A DNA stretch of 64,000 nt from Morella rubra (lineage: Eukaryota > Streptophyta > Magnoliopsida > Fagales > Myricaceae). Below the pieces are notes generated by a model. That model was not told the origin of the DNA. It saw only the letters and a program-made list of their open reading frames with translations, and made no database searches. The stretch covers positions 5,878,125 to 5,942,124 of the forward strand of contig CM025850.1 of NCBI GenBank assembly GCA_003952965.2, in the 5' to 3' direction. Position 1 is the first letter of the stretch; each line of letters starts with the position of its first letter. This document shows, in pieces, positions 11,235 through 22,029 of the stretch. A program made the translations under genes and the position numbers.

Positions 11235-11601
11235 TTGCTTTGCTGCCGTCTCCTTAGGGCTAATCCGTTCTGGAAGTTTCTTTACTCGCAAACTTTGGGA
11301 ATCAATTCAGGCGCTATCAAGATTAGCACCAATATCTTTTTTTTTGTTAAAACGCACCAATATCTTTTTTCCAACGTATTTAAAACACACAAAAAAAGAT
11401 CAGTCGTGCGTGTGTGGTTGTTGCCTGTTTCGACAGATTCTGTTCCTTGGCAAAGCTGCCACTGGGAGGAGTAGTCCTTGGGCCAGGAACCCACCAAGAC
11501 TGACTTGTGGTTGGGGTGGAAGGGATGTCATCTGATGGGCTTCCATTTGGGTTCACGACCAAAATTATCATTCCAAAGGCCCACATTGCACAAGCCATCA
11601 T
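11235..11601 (-). pseudogene. nsLTP pseudogene, gamma copy 1
   Basis: The start reads MMACAMWAFGMIILVV, a convincing LTP signal peptide like MMGCAVLAFGLM of the beta genes. The body is broken. The C1-C2 segment is collapsed, the CC region reads as a frameshifted SGSFAKEQ, and the CXC region reads IFFCVF. Past a short tandem duplication (gcaccaatatctttttt twice), the minus strand still shows ANLDSA and LIPKVCE, the counterparts of VNPDRA and SIPKFCD in the beta protein. The open frame is chance. Four gamma copies exist in the window and all are dead in similar ways, so the family died before it was duplicated. Confidence 0.8.
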
Positions 11602-12303
11602 TTTGTTCTTCCCCTCTTGCGATTAGGGCGTGCTACAACAAAATTTATTTTTTAGGACGGAAAATTCCCCCCAAAAAAAATGCATGATAAAATCTCTTAA
11701 CTTGGTGACTTATAGCAGAGTTGTGTTTCGAATATATCACAGTAGAATCTCATCGGTTTAATTTTGAATGTCAAAAGTTCTTAAGGACTTGTGATCAACA
11801 ACCAAAAACAGAAAAAAAATACTTGCTCGAATTTCTTTACTTACGTGAAGTTATATTATCAAATTGCTCACCCAAAACAAAGATGATTATGATCGATAAC
11901 AACAACAACATTCAGATTTTTATTGCATCCCAATTCCTATGCATGATATGGATCAGGAGCATGGTTAATATGAAAAAAGAAGAGGGAATCATGTTGATAA
12001 CATTGAAAGAAATGGGAATCATTTTATTTATTTGTTGGGATAATCTCTTTCTGTAAATAGAAGAAAGCCAAAAGAGTCAAGCTCGGATAATTTTTGTAAC
12101 ACCAAATAATTTGCTACATTAATGTTCTTTCTTCCCCCTAGTTCATCCCAATTTCCACCCGCATCTCCTCAAAAGTATCTCTTTAGATCCTATACGTCAC
12201 CAAAGAAAAAAATGCTAATTAGTGGATAGGATTCGTCAGGAGTGTAAATACTTTACATGCAACAGGACTAAAGATTGTTTAGACACAAAAGAGAGAAGAG
12301 AGA

Positions 12304-12666
12304 TTACTTGGTGCAATCCACATTGGGATCAATTGGCACAGGAACCTTCATGTCACAGAATTTGGGGATTGATCCAGCTCTGTCAGGATTAACACCCAAT
12401 TTTTTTGCTGCATCTTTGAAGCACACACACAAAGCCCTAAGTGTTTCAGGGGTATTAGCCTCTTTCAGTACAGACTGTGCACCTTGGCAGCAGTCAGAGC
12501 TAGGGGGAGCAGTCACTGGGCCAGTCCCCACCAAGAATGACTTGCAAGGCAGCAAAGCCTTTACAGCATCAGCGCACGTTATGTCATTTGGAAGGCTTGC
12601 AGTTGCATTCAGGACCAAAACCATTAACCCAAAGGCCACTACAGCACAACCCATCATCTTCTCCAT
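12304..12666 (-). CDS. type I nsLTP-like protein, beta copy 1
   Basis: A single-exon 120-aa ORF, start MEKMMGC. A hydrophobic signal peptide covers about residues 1-24 (ending NATA). The eight-cysteine motif is complete: C-X9-C-X17-CC-X19-CVC-X21-C-X13-C, ending DCTK. These spacings are type I except that the C2-CC loop is 17 residues (usually 13-15) and Pro/Thr/Ser-rich. The VPVPIDPNVDC tail is typical of type I LTPs. It is expected to be a secreted lipid-binding protein of the apoplast; the ligand is unknown. It is closest in sequence to the copy at 37017 (both have SLPNDITC after the signal). Its TATA region is altered relative to sister copies, which may reduce expression. Confidence 0.9.
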   Translation of the reverse strand: MEKMMGCAVVAFGLMVLVLNATASLPNDITCADAVKALLPCKSFLVGTGPVTAPPSSDCCQGAQSVLKEANTPETLRALCVCFKDAAKKLGVNPDRAGSIPKFCDMKVPVPIDPNVDCTK

Positions 12667-12745
12667 TCTCTTAATTTGGAGGACTAAAGATTCTTAATTA
12701 GCTTCACTCTTGAACTTGCTTTGGAGTGTCTGGGTGAGAGCTGAT

Positions 12746-12754
12746 CTATTATAG
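12746..12754 (-). promoter_or_regulatory. altered TATA region of beta-1
   Basis: Sister genes read ctctatttatagag here, giving tataaata on the coding strand. This copy reads gatctattatagag, so the coding strand has ctataatag and the canonical tataaata is lost. Confidence 0.55.
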
Positions 12755-12779
12755 AGGCGTTCTACAAGTACATTCAATG

Positions 12780-15700
12780 ACTATCATTAAAGTATAGTTC
12801 ATGAAAGGCCCAAAAGGAAGAAAGTGATAACTTCAATTTGTGTAAATTAATTAGTAATTAAGAGCATTAGCTTTAAAATCAGTGTCTGCTTTCCATCTAT
12901 GACCATGTTAAACCATATTGGGCTCACAAACCAGAAGTCCATTTTTTTGGAACTTTCTGTATTGCCAAGACATTGCCAGCAGGTGCATTGAATTATATAT
13001 TTTTTTAATTGTTATTAGTTATTATAATACTAAGTTAATAAAATAAATGCACCTTAATTACATGGGTGTGTTTGAATGCAAGGTTATCTGTATCCTATCT
13101 GTCATACAAGAAACAGCAAATCATAAATGATATGTATTTAATGAATGCAAATATAGACATTAACTTTCAAAAATAGTATTGAATTAATAAGTAATGTGTG
13201 TTTAAAGTTATCTGTTTTATATTCTCTCACTTAAATTATGTATTTTAGGCAAACTATTCTTAATTAATTTATAACCTCATCGAATATTTGATATTACCAA
13301 ATTTAATAACTATATGCTATTAAGAATATATAGTCAAGTAAGAGAGTAAATGCCAAGGAGCTGGCTTAACCCTTAAGAAAGAATCAGTAAAAGATGTATC
13401 CATTTAGATAAATGACTGACTTCGAGAATCGGAAAGCATAACTTATGCTGTGTCTAGAGTCTTGGGATATAAACAAAACGTAACAAACAAACAAAAAGGG
13501 AAAAATGTGTCCAACAATATACATGCCTATTTGCTTTAGAAGGGGTAAGGAATGGGTAAGATTTACTTTTTCAAAAAAAGAAAAACAAAAGGTTCATTGA
13601 TAGTGTTATTGTCCTAACCCACTTAATCCAGGTATATTCATATGTCATGGAGCTTGATTTTAAGTGACATCCAAACCCGCCAAAATTTGAACCCCTCCAA
13701 CTCACAAGGTGATATTTTCTATAGGCTTTTTGACACTGAGCCTCGACCTTGAGAACCAATAAGATTTGCTTGTACCAAACACATTTTCCCTCTTTAGCAA
13801 CTAAGAGTACTAGGGCCACAAGAAGGGAAGACATCCATTAAGAATTTCAAAATCGAAAGGGACATTCTTTGCCTTTTCATTTTCCTAATCCAGTCATAAA
13901 CTTTTGTAATGGAACAAGCACTCGATCCTTCAACAAGGAAAGGATTCTCCTTGACTAATGGTGTTGGAATAAAATTTTGATTTCCCTATTTTCTTTAGCC
14001 AAATAAACGATGCAAATTATCAACTTTTAGTAATCATGTTACTTTTATCAAATCAATCATTGAAATATAATTTAACTAGAGGATGTGATTCGAGTTAATC
14101 GAGACGTCCTTAAAAATCTTAAAAATTAATATAACAGAGACTACAGTCCGACACCGGGGGGTCGAGCCGGGAATTCTACCAGCCCCCGTGTATTGATCTT
14201 TAATGCCCTCCATCGTATATTGATTATTGAACAAACTAGTTGGACTCCATGCACGTCAAACGTTGATTTCGAAGCTGATATATTTAAACATTTGATTTGT
14301 GACAAAACACTTAACTTCTTATTCTGTCGCACGTAAATGTCTCAAAAACATAATTTACTATTGAAGGAAAAAATTAAAAGAAAATCTTTCTAAACCGTGA
14401 TACCACGTGCAAATGATGCCTATATCTGTCTAACTAACCTCTTTCAGCAATAATAATAATAAAATACAATGAAGTACACAGTCGAGGAATTTTAAGTAAT
14501 TAATAGCTTTGGCTTTTCATTCTTCTGCAGCTACGTTTGGTTTAGTTAATGAATTGGGACGATTTCGCCTTAGAGTTTTGCCCCTCAATTTGGATCTACC
14601 ACTTACTATAATCTGAGTTAAGACTTTCAAAATAAGAACCAAAGAAACCAGAAATTTTTGTTAACTGGTATTCGGGTTAGATAATTAGTAGGCAAGAATC
14701 AAGAGCTACTACAAAATGTATGCATAATATATTTAGTTAACGTTGGTGGAGCCAGGACTCAATGGGAAAGGGAGAAATACTTAAGGCGAAATAACAAAAA
14801 AAAAATTTCCTATATAATACAAAAGTGTTTTAGAATTAAAATTTTTCCTACAAAGTGCTAGCTGAGCATCCTAGACAAATGCTCTAAGCACTTTAAAAAA
14901 AAAAAGAATCCTGGAAAGACTAACACGATGATGAAATATTTACCACTTTGTGAAGAAAATAACATGATCTTGCAATAATTTATTTTTCAAACAAGCAGAA
15001 ACTAGAATTAAAACTAACAAAATTTCCATAAACTCCATACTGCACTACATAGTAGAATGATGAATAAAAGCTAAGGAAAAATTACCAATTGAAAGGAACT
15101 AAGCACGTAAATTTTTAATTTTAGATACATGACAATTCAAGACCTAATAGCAAATTAAAAGGAACTAAGTACATTATAAGCTTATTAAGAAAATAACGAC
15201 TAATCAGTTGATTTATTGAAAAAGAGTGAACACCCAAATATGCAACTGGAATATATGATCTTTTTCTCTTTTTAATCCATATTTCTTATTCGTTTCGAAA
15301 TCCTCCAAAAATAAAGAAATTGAAAAAATGAGCCCATATCTTTGAAGTGTGTATTTGATGACCCTTTTCTTCAGCACAAAGATTGCATATAGAACCTAAA
15401 CAAAGCTTTTATTTTCTCTCTCTCTAAAGTATAGAGTTTTACTCGAATGCCTACGTATTAAAGGAGAGAAATAGTACAACCCTCAATGCTCTTCTTTAAC
15501 CAAGAATATTCAAAGCTCTTCTATTAAGCTCCAGGGGTCAGATTGTCAGTCACCCACACCTAACCGGAAGTACTTAATTACAAACCCGGAAACAGTATGC
15601 ATGAGGAGAATAAAGAAAACAAGAAGAGAACTTTGAATGAGCGAAACATGTGATCACCCATCAACATTGAAATTCGAGATTCATAAACAGAATCTATAGA

Positions 15701-15930
15701 GTCTAAGGGGGGCGGCCATATTAAGAATAAAATAAAATTTTAACAGATTTTCAGGCGATAGGGGTGGCTGACCCCCACCGCTCCTCGCTGGTTCTGCCTA
15801 TTTTCGTATTCTTATTGCTTCTTCAAGGTTTCTTTTAATGGAATATACACCCTTTAGAGTATCATGGTACTCCGAGAATCACAATCGGAAAACATATTAA
15901 TACAGAGAATACATAAACAATATCCATTAG
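12780..15930. other. intergenic spacer, decayed unit 1 tail
   Basis: To about 13990 the sequence follows the spacer downstream of the other beta LTP units, including the block with agtagggccacaagaag-like sequence at about 13805-13830. It then departs; the RIN4-like gene of later units is absent. From 14000 to 15930 I see only AT-rich DNA and short unrelated open frames, with no gene or repeat I can name. Confidence 0.6.
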
Positions 15931-15937
15931 AGAGGGA

Positions 15938-16292
15938 TTATGTGCTACAGTCCACATTAGGGTCAATGCGTACGTGAGAGTTGACTTTGAAGAGACGGGG
16001 AATCTAAAATTAGCTCTCTCGTCTTAACGCCAGGTTCGGCAGCAGCCTGTTTGAAACACTCGTACAGAGCCCTGCCGCCTGCGTTTGTTGGTGTTGTGAG
16101 CCTGTTTGAAAATGATGCGCGCACGGCCTATACAGCAAGGAAGGCCTGGAAATCAACGGCCAGCAACAACAAACCAGGAATGGCTGGCAGGGCAACAACG
16201 TCGTTATGAGCTCAGCGCATGTAAAGGGAGTCAGAAGGTCAAGCACCGATATCAACAATCACCAGCCCAACAACCAATGCAGACAAATCCAT
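15938..16292 (-). pseudogene. nsLTP pseudogene, epsilon copy 1
   Basis: The minus strand starts MDLSALVVGLVIVDIGA and then meets a stop (TGA). In another frame it continues FTCAELITTLLPCQPFLV, an intact C1-X9-C2 segment, and after a further frame change gives GRALYECFKQAAAEPGVKT, where the first Cys of CXC is Tyr. The end (VDCST, stop at 15938-15940) is still readable. Multiple frame breaks, the nonsense codon and the lost cysteine make it a clear pseudogene. Its 5' part was copied again at 20456-20637. Confidence 0.8.
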
Positions 16293-16977
16293 CGTTTTCT
16301 TTTCCACCTTTTTTCGGCTTGTTTGTGGATGCCGGAGGACTTTTTCGCTTAGTTATAGTACCAACTTGCAACAGTGTACAAGTAACCTCTATGAATTGGA
16401 GCTCAGACATTTCCTTTCTTTGGGAAATTAAGGTTTGATGTTACGTAAGATTTTCCAGGTCTTAAAATTATGAATGTATATGTCCTTATCCTATGCTACT
16501 ACAGGTTCAACAATTGCCAATTAGATATCTTATGCTCTGATATTCCCCGTGTAAAATAACTATTCAAGTTGTGTGAAGCTTACTGCACTTAGAGAATAAA
16601 CCTGTAATGTACGTATCTCCGCACTTTTTAGTGCTGCTATAGGGACTAATATCGTGTAAAGTCGTAGAAGTTATTGAAAGAGAAGGGAAAGAAACTAGAA
16701 ATCCATTTAACTCTTATTCATTGAAGCATAAAGAAGATGGCTGAAATCAAGATCTGCTACATAAGTTTTCGCATCACGAAATCTAAATTCGGTTTTGCTA
16801 TTCGTTCTTTCGAGCTTGTTTTATTGGCATCTGCTAGAGTATCACGGAATTCTGCACATTTCCAAAGAAAAGCAAATCAGTACAGAGCCGAATGCACGTA
16901 GTGCGACATAGATTCATCACAAAAAATTGATGAAGATATTATGTGCTTCACAATTCAACAAAGAATAACGCTGGCTA

Positions 16978-17358
16978 CTAAATTGAGATGTGAGACAGTG
17001 TCAAATAAAGAGAGAGATCATTACTTGCTGCAGTCCACATTAGGATCAATCGGTACGGGAAGGCTGATTCCGCAGGAGTTGGGAATCTGTTTTGCTTTGT
17101 CGATTTAACACCACCTGCTGCAGCAGCCTTTTTGAAACACTCGCAAAGATCCCTGCGGGTTTCGGGGGTGCCAGCCTGGCTGAGAATGCTTTGCACACCC
17201 GCGCAGCAGAAAGGGCTTGGCTTAGCGGCATCACCCACCAAGAAGTCCTGGCAGGGAGCCAAGCTTTTTATAGCCTCGGGGCATGTGATGGCATCTGAAG
17301 GGCATGCACTGAAGATCAAAACCACAAACCCAAAAGCCACTACAGACCAACCTCTCAT
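16978..17358 (-). pseudogene. nsLTP, delta copy 1, frameshifted
   Basis: Near-identical to the intact gene at 21545 but with two single-base losses. One, in the T-run near 17105 (cgatttaac against cgattttaac), shifts the frame after GGVK; the frame then runs through an unrelated tail to a stop at 16978, losing Cys7 and Cys8. The other, upstream (cttcccat against cttccccat near 17370), destroys the longer start MGKKL, leaving the internal Met (MRGWSVV) as the only start. C1 to CEC are intact. The promoter and TATA box are unchanged, so a non-functional transcript may still be made. Either a young pseudogene or, less likely, a sequencing error in a homopolymer. Confidence 0.8.
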
Positions 17359-17458
17359 TAGTTTCTTCCCATATCTTTTCTAGCTATGGGCTCCTTCTTT
17401 TCGTCCTTTTTTCGTTAGCCACACGAATGAACATGCTTTAGAATGTACAAAGAACCTC

Positions 17459-17466
17459 TATTTATA
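17459..17466 (-). promoter_or_regulatory. TATA box of delta-1
   Basis: The complement reads tataaata. Just upstream in gene orientation lies the partly palindromic gtgccacgagtgccatta block conserved in all delta promoters of the window. Confidence 0.65.
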
Positions 17467-17559
17467 AGTGTGCCACGAGTGCCATTATGGCACCACTGAA
17501 ATGGAGTACTAAAGTTTCGTGTTGGATTCCATGCATTTTCAAGGTCTTAATTACGAGAT

Positions 17560-17990
17560 TTTGTGTACTTTCCAATTCTAATACATAAGTTTATCTGGAC
17601 TTAGAAGACTTACTCATTTAAGAGAAAGGCTTAGATGTTATCTACCATTTTGGATTAGGAAAATGATAGACACAAAGACAGGTCGACTTTACACTATTTA
17701 ATATTTTTCATGTAAAGTTTCGGACAACATCAGCCTACAATAGGATCCATGCATTCGTATTGGATTCCAGGCATTTTCAAGGTCTTAATTACGAGATTTG
17801 TATACTTTCCAATTCTAATACATAAGTTTATCTGGACTTAAAAGACTTACTCATTTAAGAGAAAAGGCTTAGCTGTTATCAACCATTTTGGATTAGGAAA
17901 AAGGATAGACACAAAGACAGGTGTACCTTACACTATTTAATGTTTTTATGTAAAATTTTGACAACATGAAACCTATAATAGAATCCACTT
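17560..17990. repeat. direct duplication in the delta-1 upstream region
   Basis: A block of about 210 bp (tggattccatgcattttcaa onward at 17523, and tggattccaggcattttcaa at 17762) occurs twice in tandem upstream of delta-1 and once upstream of delta-2 (about 22050). The repeat shares taatacataagtttatctgg and ccattttggattagga. Confidence 0.75.
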
Positions 17991-17999
17991 ATTGTGTCT

Positions 18000-20040
18000 A
18001 TCTCTGATCTCCGAATTACATTGTACAATTCAGGGCAGGAAATTGCTCCCTACAATTTTTAAAGTTTGGACAATATAGCTTCTAAAACATTGTGCATGCT
18101 AAAACGACCACTTCAAGCCAGCAGCCTAATTATAAGTTTCTTTGCCTTGTTCATAAAAACATAGGATAGAACTTGTTGGGTGATTATCTCCTACGAGATA
18201 GCTTATATAAACCAGGAATAACTATTCGTTATTCTTTCCTCAAGTGTAATTCATCGGCAAATATTGCTTTCAACAAGATTAAGCATTTAAAGGGTGACGG
18301 AGTATTTAGTTCATGTTTTCAACTTGAAAGCTTGAGCTTGCAAGTTTAGACGCTATTGTGTTTCAGTCTATGTGATTCTGTGAAGAAATTAAGAGTGATA
18401 AGATCTGTTATATTTGCATTTAATGGTATTTCAAAAGATATTTGCTACCATTTAGCAATGTTATATATACTACTCAATTTCCACGTATGGAGAGACTGGT
18501 AGCAAAAATAAATTGGATTCCACTGCCAATAATTTCCTCACAAAATTGCGCTCAGGGCGGCTCATGGGATAGAGTCCCCCTACAAAAAAAAAATTAATTA
18601 AACAACTTAAGCCTTAGAAAAAAGAAAAAAGGAATATTTGAAAATGGTGAAGCAGCATGAACGAAAAAAAAAAACTCTCAACACAAATGCTGGAAAAAAT
18701 TGGATAAAAAAGAAAAGTTTAGAAAAGCGACGCTAAGTGTATATATTAATATTGAAAACTTAGGGGGAAGCCCAAATAAGGCTGAAAAACACTTTCCTAT
18801 AGATTTTTTGCATGTGCTCTTTAATATGCACTCCTTTTAGTTCTAATTTGGCTATTTTGGATTGCTTTTATAGCTTATTTCTTTCATTTTTTTAAATGCT
18901 TGATATGAAATTACATCGTTTAAATTCACTAGAAAAATGATACTGAAACTGATTTTTTTTTTTCTCAAATGCATGTACCTAAAAATTATGAATTCCCAAC
19001 TAAACACTGACATATCTAATAAATCAATTCTTTTTAAAAATGTTTGCATTTCTTAAATATATACTATTTGTCATACTTATTGCTGCTTTAAGAGAATTAT
19101 TTTAAAATTAAAATTTAATTATATAATTTATAATCTACCACTTAGCGATCTCAAAAGGCTTAAACTAATTGATAGGAAAAGATAGATTTTATTATTTGAA
19201 TTGTATTGTCTCGTATAAATAAATTATTGAATACCATCAATATTCAATTCAGAAAGTCAAAAAGTAAATCCAAATTTAATGTGTATATATATAATATTGT
19301 TAAGTAAAAAAAATTTAAAAGGACCTTATTTTGATTTTTCGCTTTAGCCCCCGATTTATAGTGAGTCGCCGCCGATTGCGCTAAACCATTTGCTTAGTCC
19401 AGAGGACCATTTCAGCCAACGCCGCCATATATATTTTGCATCTTTTTCTCTTTTTCTAGATGGTGCCTGCAGGTTTGGTTGAATATTAATGCTGTTGTAT
19501 TTTTGCGAGATCGTATGGGGGGATTAGGGACTTTAAATGTAGGTAAAAATTGTTTCCTCTTCCGTAGCTTTTTGCTACCAGTGAAATCGTCTTGATTTGG
19601 AAAACAAGTACCACATCGCTGAAGAAATTTATCCAGGTAAAAATCGATCTCCTGTGACGTCTAAGTGTAGAGATTACTGCATTTTTAGAATAAACTTGTT
19701 GGTATTGCATGATCTCCTGCAGTTTTTGAAGCAGAGATGGGGGCCAAAATTGGGAAAAAAGGAAAGGCGTGGACTTGCAATAGAATTGAAAGAAGCTGGA
19801 AAAATCGTTTAACTCGTATTCATTATTCAAGCATCCTTAAGATGGCCAGAACCAATATCTCATACAGGTTCTGTTCATCAGAAAACATACTCCTTATTGC
19901 TATTCCTTCTTCAAGTTTGTTTAATTTCCTGGCATCTGCACCTTTTAGAGGATCACGAAACTATGCAAATCACTGAAGAAAATCATTTAGTGCAGAGAAT
20001 GCATGAAGCACATAGATTCTTTTCACCTAACACTTGCCTA
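18000..20040. other. intergenic spacer of duplication B
   Basis: AT-rich. No convincing gene. The stretch 19340-19980 resembles the 3' flank of the delta LTP (ttactgca, then agaataaac, and attcattgaag-like blocks), so it is the downstream region of the zeta pseudogene and shows that 3' flanks were duplicated with the genes. Confidence 0.5.
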
Positions 20041-20046
20041 AAAACG

Positions 20047-20437
20047 TTATTTGCTTCGCAATTGTAGCAAAAATGATTGCGTGCTGCAGTCTGCATCCGG
20101 AGAAATGGGCAGAGGGTTGTTGAATTTGCAATATGGAGTTAACTGTTGTGCTTTCTCTGTCTTCACACCAATTTCTGCACTAGCCGTTTTGTAACATTCA
20201 CAAAGAGCCCTGCGTGCTGTGCAAGGAAAAGCCTGCCTCTTTGAGAACGTTTCGCACACTCACACAGCAGGGAGAGCCTGGCTGTAGGTCAGAACCCACC
20301 AAGAACGGCTGGCAGGGTGACAAACTTGTTGCAGCCTATAAACATGTGAAGGCATCTGAGGGGCATGCACTGAAGACACAATTAATCACTAACACAAAAG
20401 TCATGAGTACCGAGCAACCTATCATTTGCTTTTCCAT
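20047..20437 (-). pseudogene. nsLTP pseudogene, zeta copy 1
   Basis: The start MEKQMIGCSVLMTFVLVI is a signal peptide. The C1 to C2 segment reads TCL, TAG stop, AATSLSPC, so nine positions separate the cysteines and one is a nonsense codon. The CC pair (PGSPCCVSV) follows in frame. A one-base shift then moves the frame to RRALCECYKTASAEIGVKT, and Cys7 and Cys8 (LTPYCKFN, DADCST) are present. The normal stop after DCST is also lost (taa to caa), with read-through to 20047. All eight cysteines can be found, so decay is recent. Confidence 0.85.
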
Positions 20438-20455
20438 TTTCCTTTGGGTCTGTGG

Positions 20456-20637
20456 CTGGAATGGCTGGCAGGGCAACAACGTCGCTATGAGCTCAGCGCA
20501 TGTAAAGTGCGTCCGAATGTCAAGCACTGATATCAACAATCAACCTGCCCAACTATTGAGAGAAATATCGACAAACAAACAGCAGAATAAATCTTCTCTC
20601 TAGATGAAAACAAATAGAGCGCAAGACCAATCCACGT
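20456..20637 (-). pseudogene. nsLTP 5' fragment, epsilon copy 2, fused to zeta-1
   Basis: The minus strand shows FTCAELIATLLPCQPF, the same C1-C2 block as the epsilon pseudogene at 15938. It joins directly at about 20456 to the upstream flank of zeta-1, giving one open frame that runs from QPFQPQTQRK into MEKQMIGC. The signal-peptide end is disrupted: the ATG is lost and about 75 bp are inserted. This junction is the border of tandem duplication B. Confidence 0.75.
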
Positions 20638-21544
20638 TTTCTTTCCCATCTTCTTTACGGCTTGGACGCGGGTGCCTGGGGACTTATTCGCTTAGTTATA
20701 GCAACGACTCTGCAACAAGTGTACAAGAACGTCTAGGGAATTGGAGCTCAGACATTTCCTTTCTTTGGGAGAACTAAGGTTTAGTGTATGCTGCTTGCGA
20801 ACTTATCCTAGGTCAGTTATAAATTATGAAGGCCTATGTTTCCGATCGAACGATTTCAGATGCAGCAATTATTATTGCGTTGCGAAGAGAAATCAAAGAT
20901 GAAGAACATGGAAGCTAGGTTTCCCATGTTGGTATGGCCGGGCATATAAGATTTTGAAGTTAGGTAAAAAGAAGAGGTAGAGAGAGAAAACAGAACGGTC
21001 CTTGTCCTATGCTACTACAGGTTCAACATTTGCCAATTAGATCTTATGCTCTGATCCTCCTTTAGAATAACTATTCAGTTATCATGTGAAGCTTACTGCA
21101 GTACTCAGAGAATAAGCTTGTAATGTCCGTATGTCCGGCACTTTTAGTGCAGCTATAGCTAAGGACTAGTATCGTGTAAAATCGTAGAAGTTATAGAAAT
21201 AGAAGGGAAATAAACTAGAAATCCATTTAACTCTTATTCATTGAAGCAAGCATAAAGAAGATGGCTGAAATCAAGATCTGCTACATAAGTTTTCGCATCA
21301 CGAAATCTAAATTCGGTTTTTCTATTCGTTCTTTCGAGCTTGTTTTATTGGCATCTGCTAGAGTATCACGGAATTCTGCACATTTCCAAAGAAAAGCAAA
21401 TCAGTACAGAGCCGAATGGACGTAGTGCGACATAGATTCATCACAAAAAATTGATGAAGATATTATGTGCTTCACAATTCAACAAAGAATAACGCTGCTT
21501 ACTAAATTGAGATGTGAGACAGTGTTAAATATAGAGAGAGATCA

Positions 21545-21898
21545 TTACTTGCTGCAGTCCACATTAGGATCAATCGGTACGGGAAGGCTGATTCCGCAGG
21601 AGTTGGGAATCTGTTTTGCTTTGTCGATTTTAACACCACCTGCTGCAGCAGCCTTTTTGAAACACTCGCAAAGATCCCTGCGGGTTTCGGGGGTGCCAGC
21701 CTGGCTGAGAATGCTTTGCACACCCGCGCAGCAGAAAGGGCTTGGCTTAGCGGCATCACCCACCAAGAAGTCCTGGCAGGGAGCCAAGCTTTTTATAGCC
21801 TCGGGGCATGTGATGGCATCTGAAGGGCATGCACTGAAGATCAAAACCACAAACCCAAAAGCCACTACAGACCAACCTCTCATTAGTTTCTTCCCCAT
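21545..21898 (-). CDS. type I nsLTP-like protein, delta copy 2
   Basis: A single-exon ORF of 117 aa starting MGKKLMRGW. The signal peptide covers about residues 1-25 (a hydrophobic VVAFGFVVLIF core, ending SACPSDA). The eight-cysteine motif has canonical type I spacing: C-X9-C-X14-CC-X19-CEC-X21-C-X13-C. The residue between the CXC cysteines is Glu, as is usual for type I, and the tail LPVPIDPNVDC is conserved. It is the best-preserved, most typical LTP of the window and should be secreted. The frameshifted sister at 16978 has the same promoter. ATG choice: the first in-frame Met precedes a basic KK and the hydrophobic core, a normal signal-peptide start. Confidence 0.92.
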   Translation of the reverse strand: MGKKLMRGWSVVAFGFVVLIFSACPSDAITCPEAIKSLAPCQDFLVGDAAKPSPFCCAGVQSILSQAGTPETRRDLCECFKKAAAAGGVKIDKAKQIPNSCGISLPVPIDPNVDCSK

Positions 21899-21984
21899 AT
21901 CTTTTCTAGCTATGGGCTCCTTCTTTTCGTCCTTTTTTCCTTAGCCACACGAATGAACATGCTTTAGAATGTACAAAGAACCTC

Positions 21985-21992
21985 TATTTATA
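21985..21992 (-). promoter_or_regulatory. TATA box of delta-2
   Basis: The complement reads tataaata, about 90 bp upstream of the ATG. Confidence 0.7.
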
Positions 21993-22000
21993 AGGGTGTG

Positions 22001-22025
22001 CCACGAGTGCCATTATGGCACCACT
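22001..22025. promoter_or_regulatory. conserved palindromic block upstream of the delta-2 TATA box
   Basis: cgagtgccattatggcacca contains the inverted pair gtgcca/tggcac. It is kept in delta-1 (about 17469-17495) and in both decayed delta-like relics (about 5932-5960 and 28683-28715). In the relics the loop is acg or acgtatacg, giving tacgtggc, a G-box/ABRE-like core. A regulatory role is inferred from conservation only. Confidence 0.4.
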
Positions 22026-22029
22026 GAAC

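Larger units (their letters stand above)
10460..13600. repeat. segmental duplication A, copy 1 (right part)
   Basis: This part is collinear and near-identical by eye with 28873 to about 32030. It holds the gamma-1 LTP pseudogene and the beta-1 LTP gene. Similarity to the other units continues in weaker form to about 13990. Confidence 0.85.
16500..20300. repeat. segmental duplication B, copy 1
   Basis: Collinear with 21000-25306, holding delta LTP, a long spacer and zeta LTP. Copy 2 differs by the Pack-MULE-like insertion at 23353-24467 and by truncation of the zeta pseudogene at about 25306. Confidence 0.85.
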
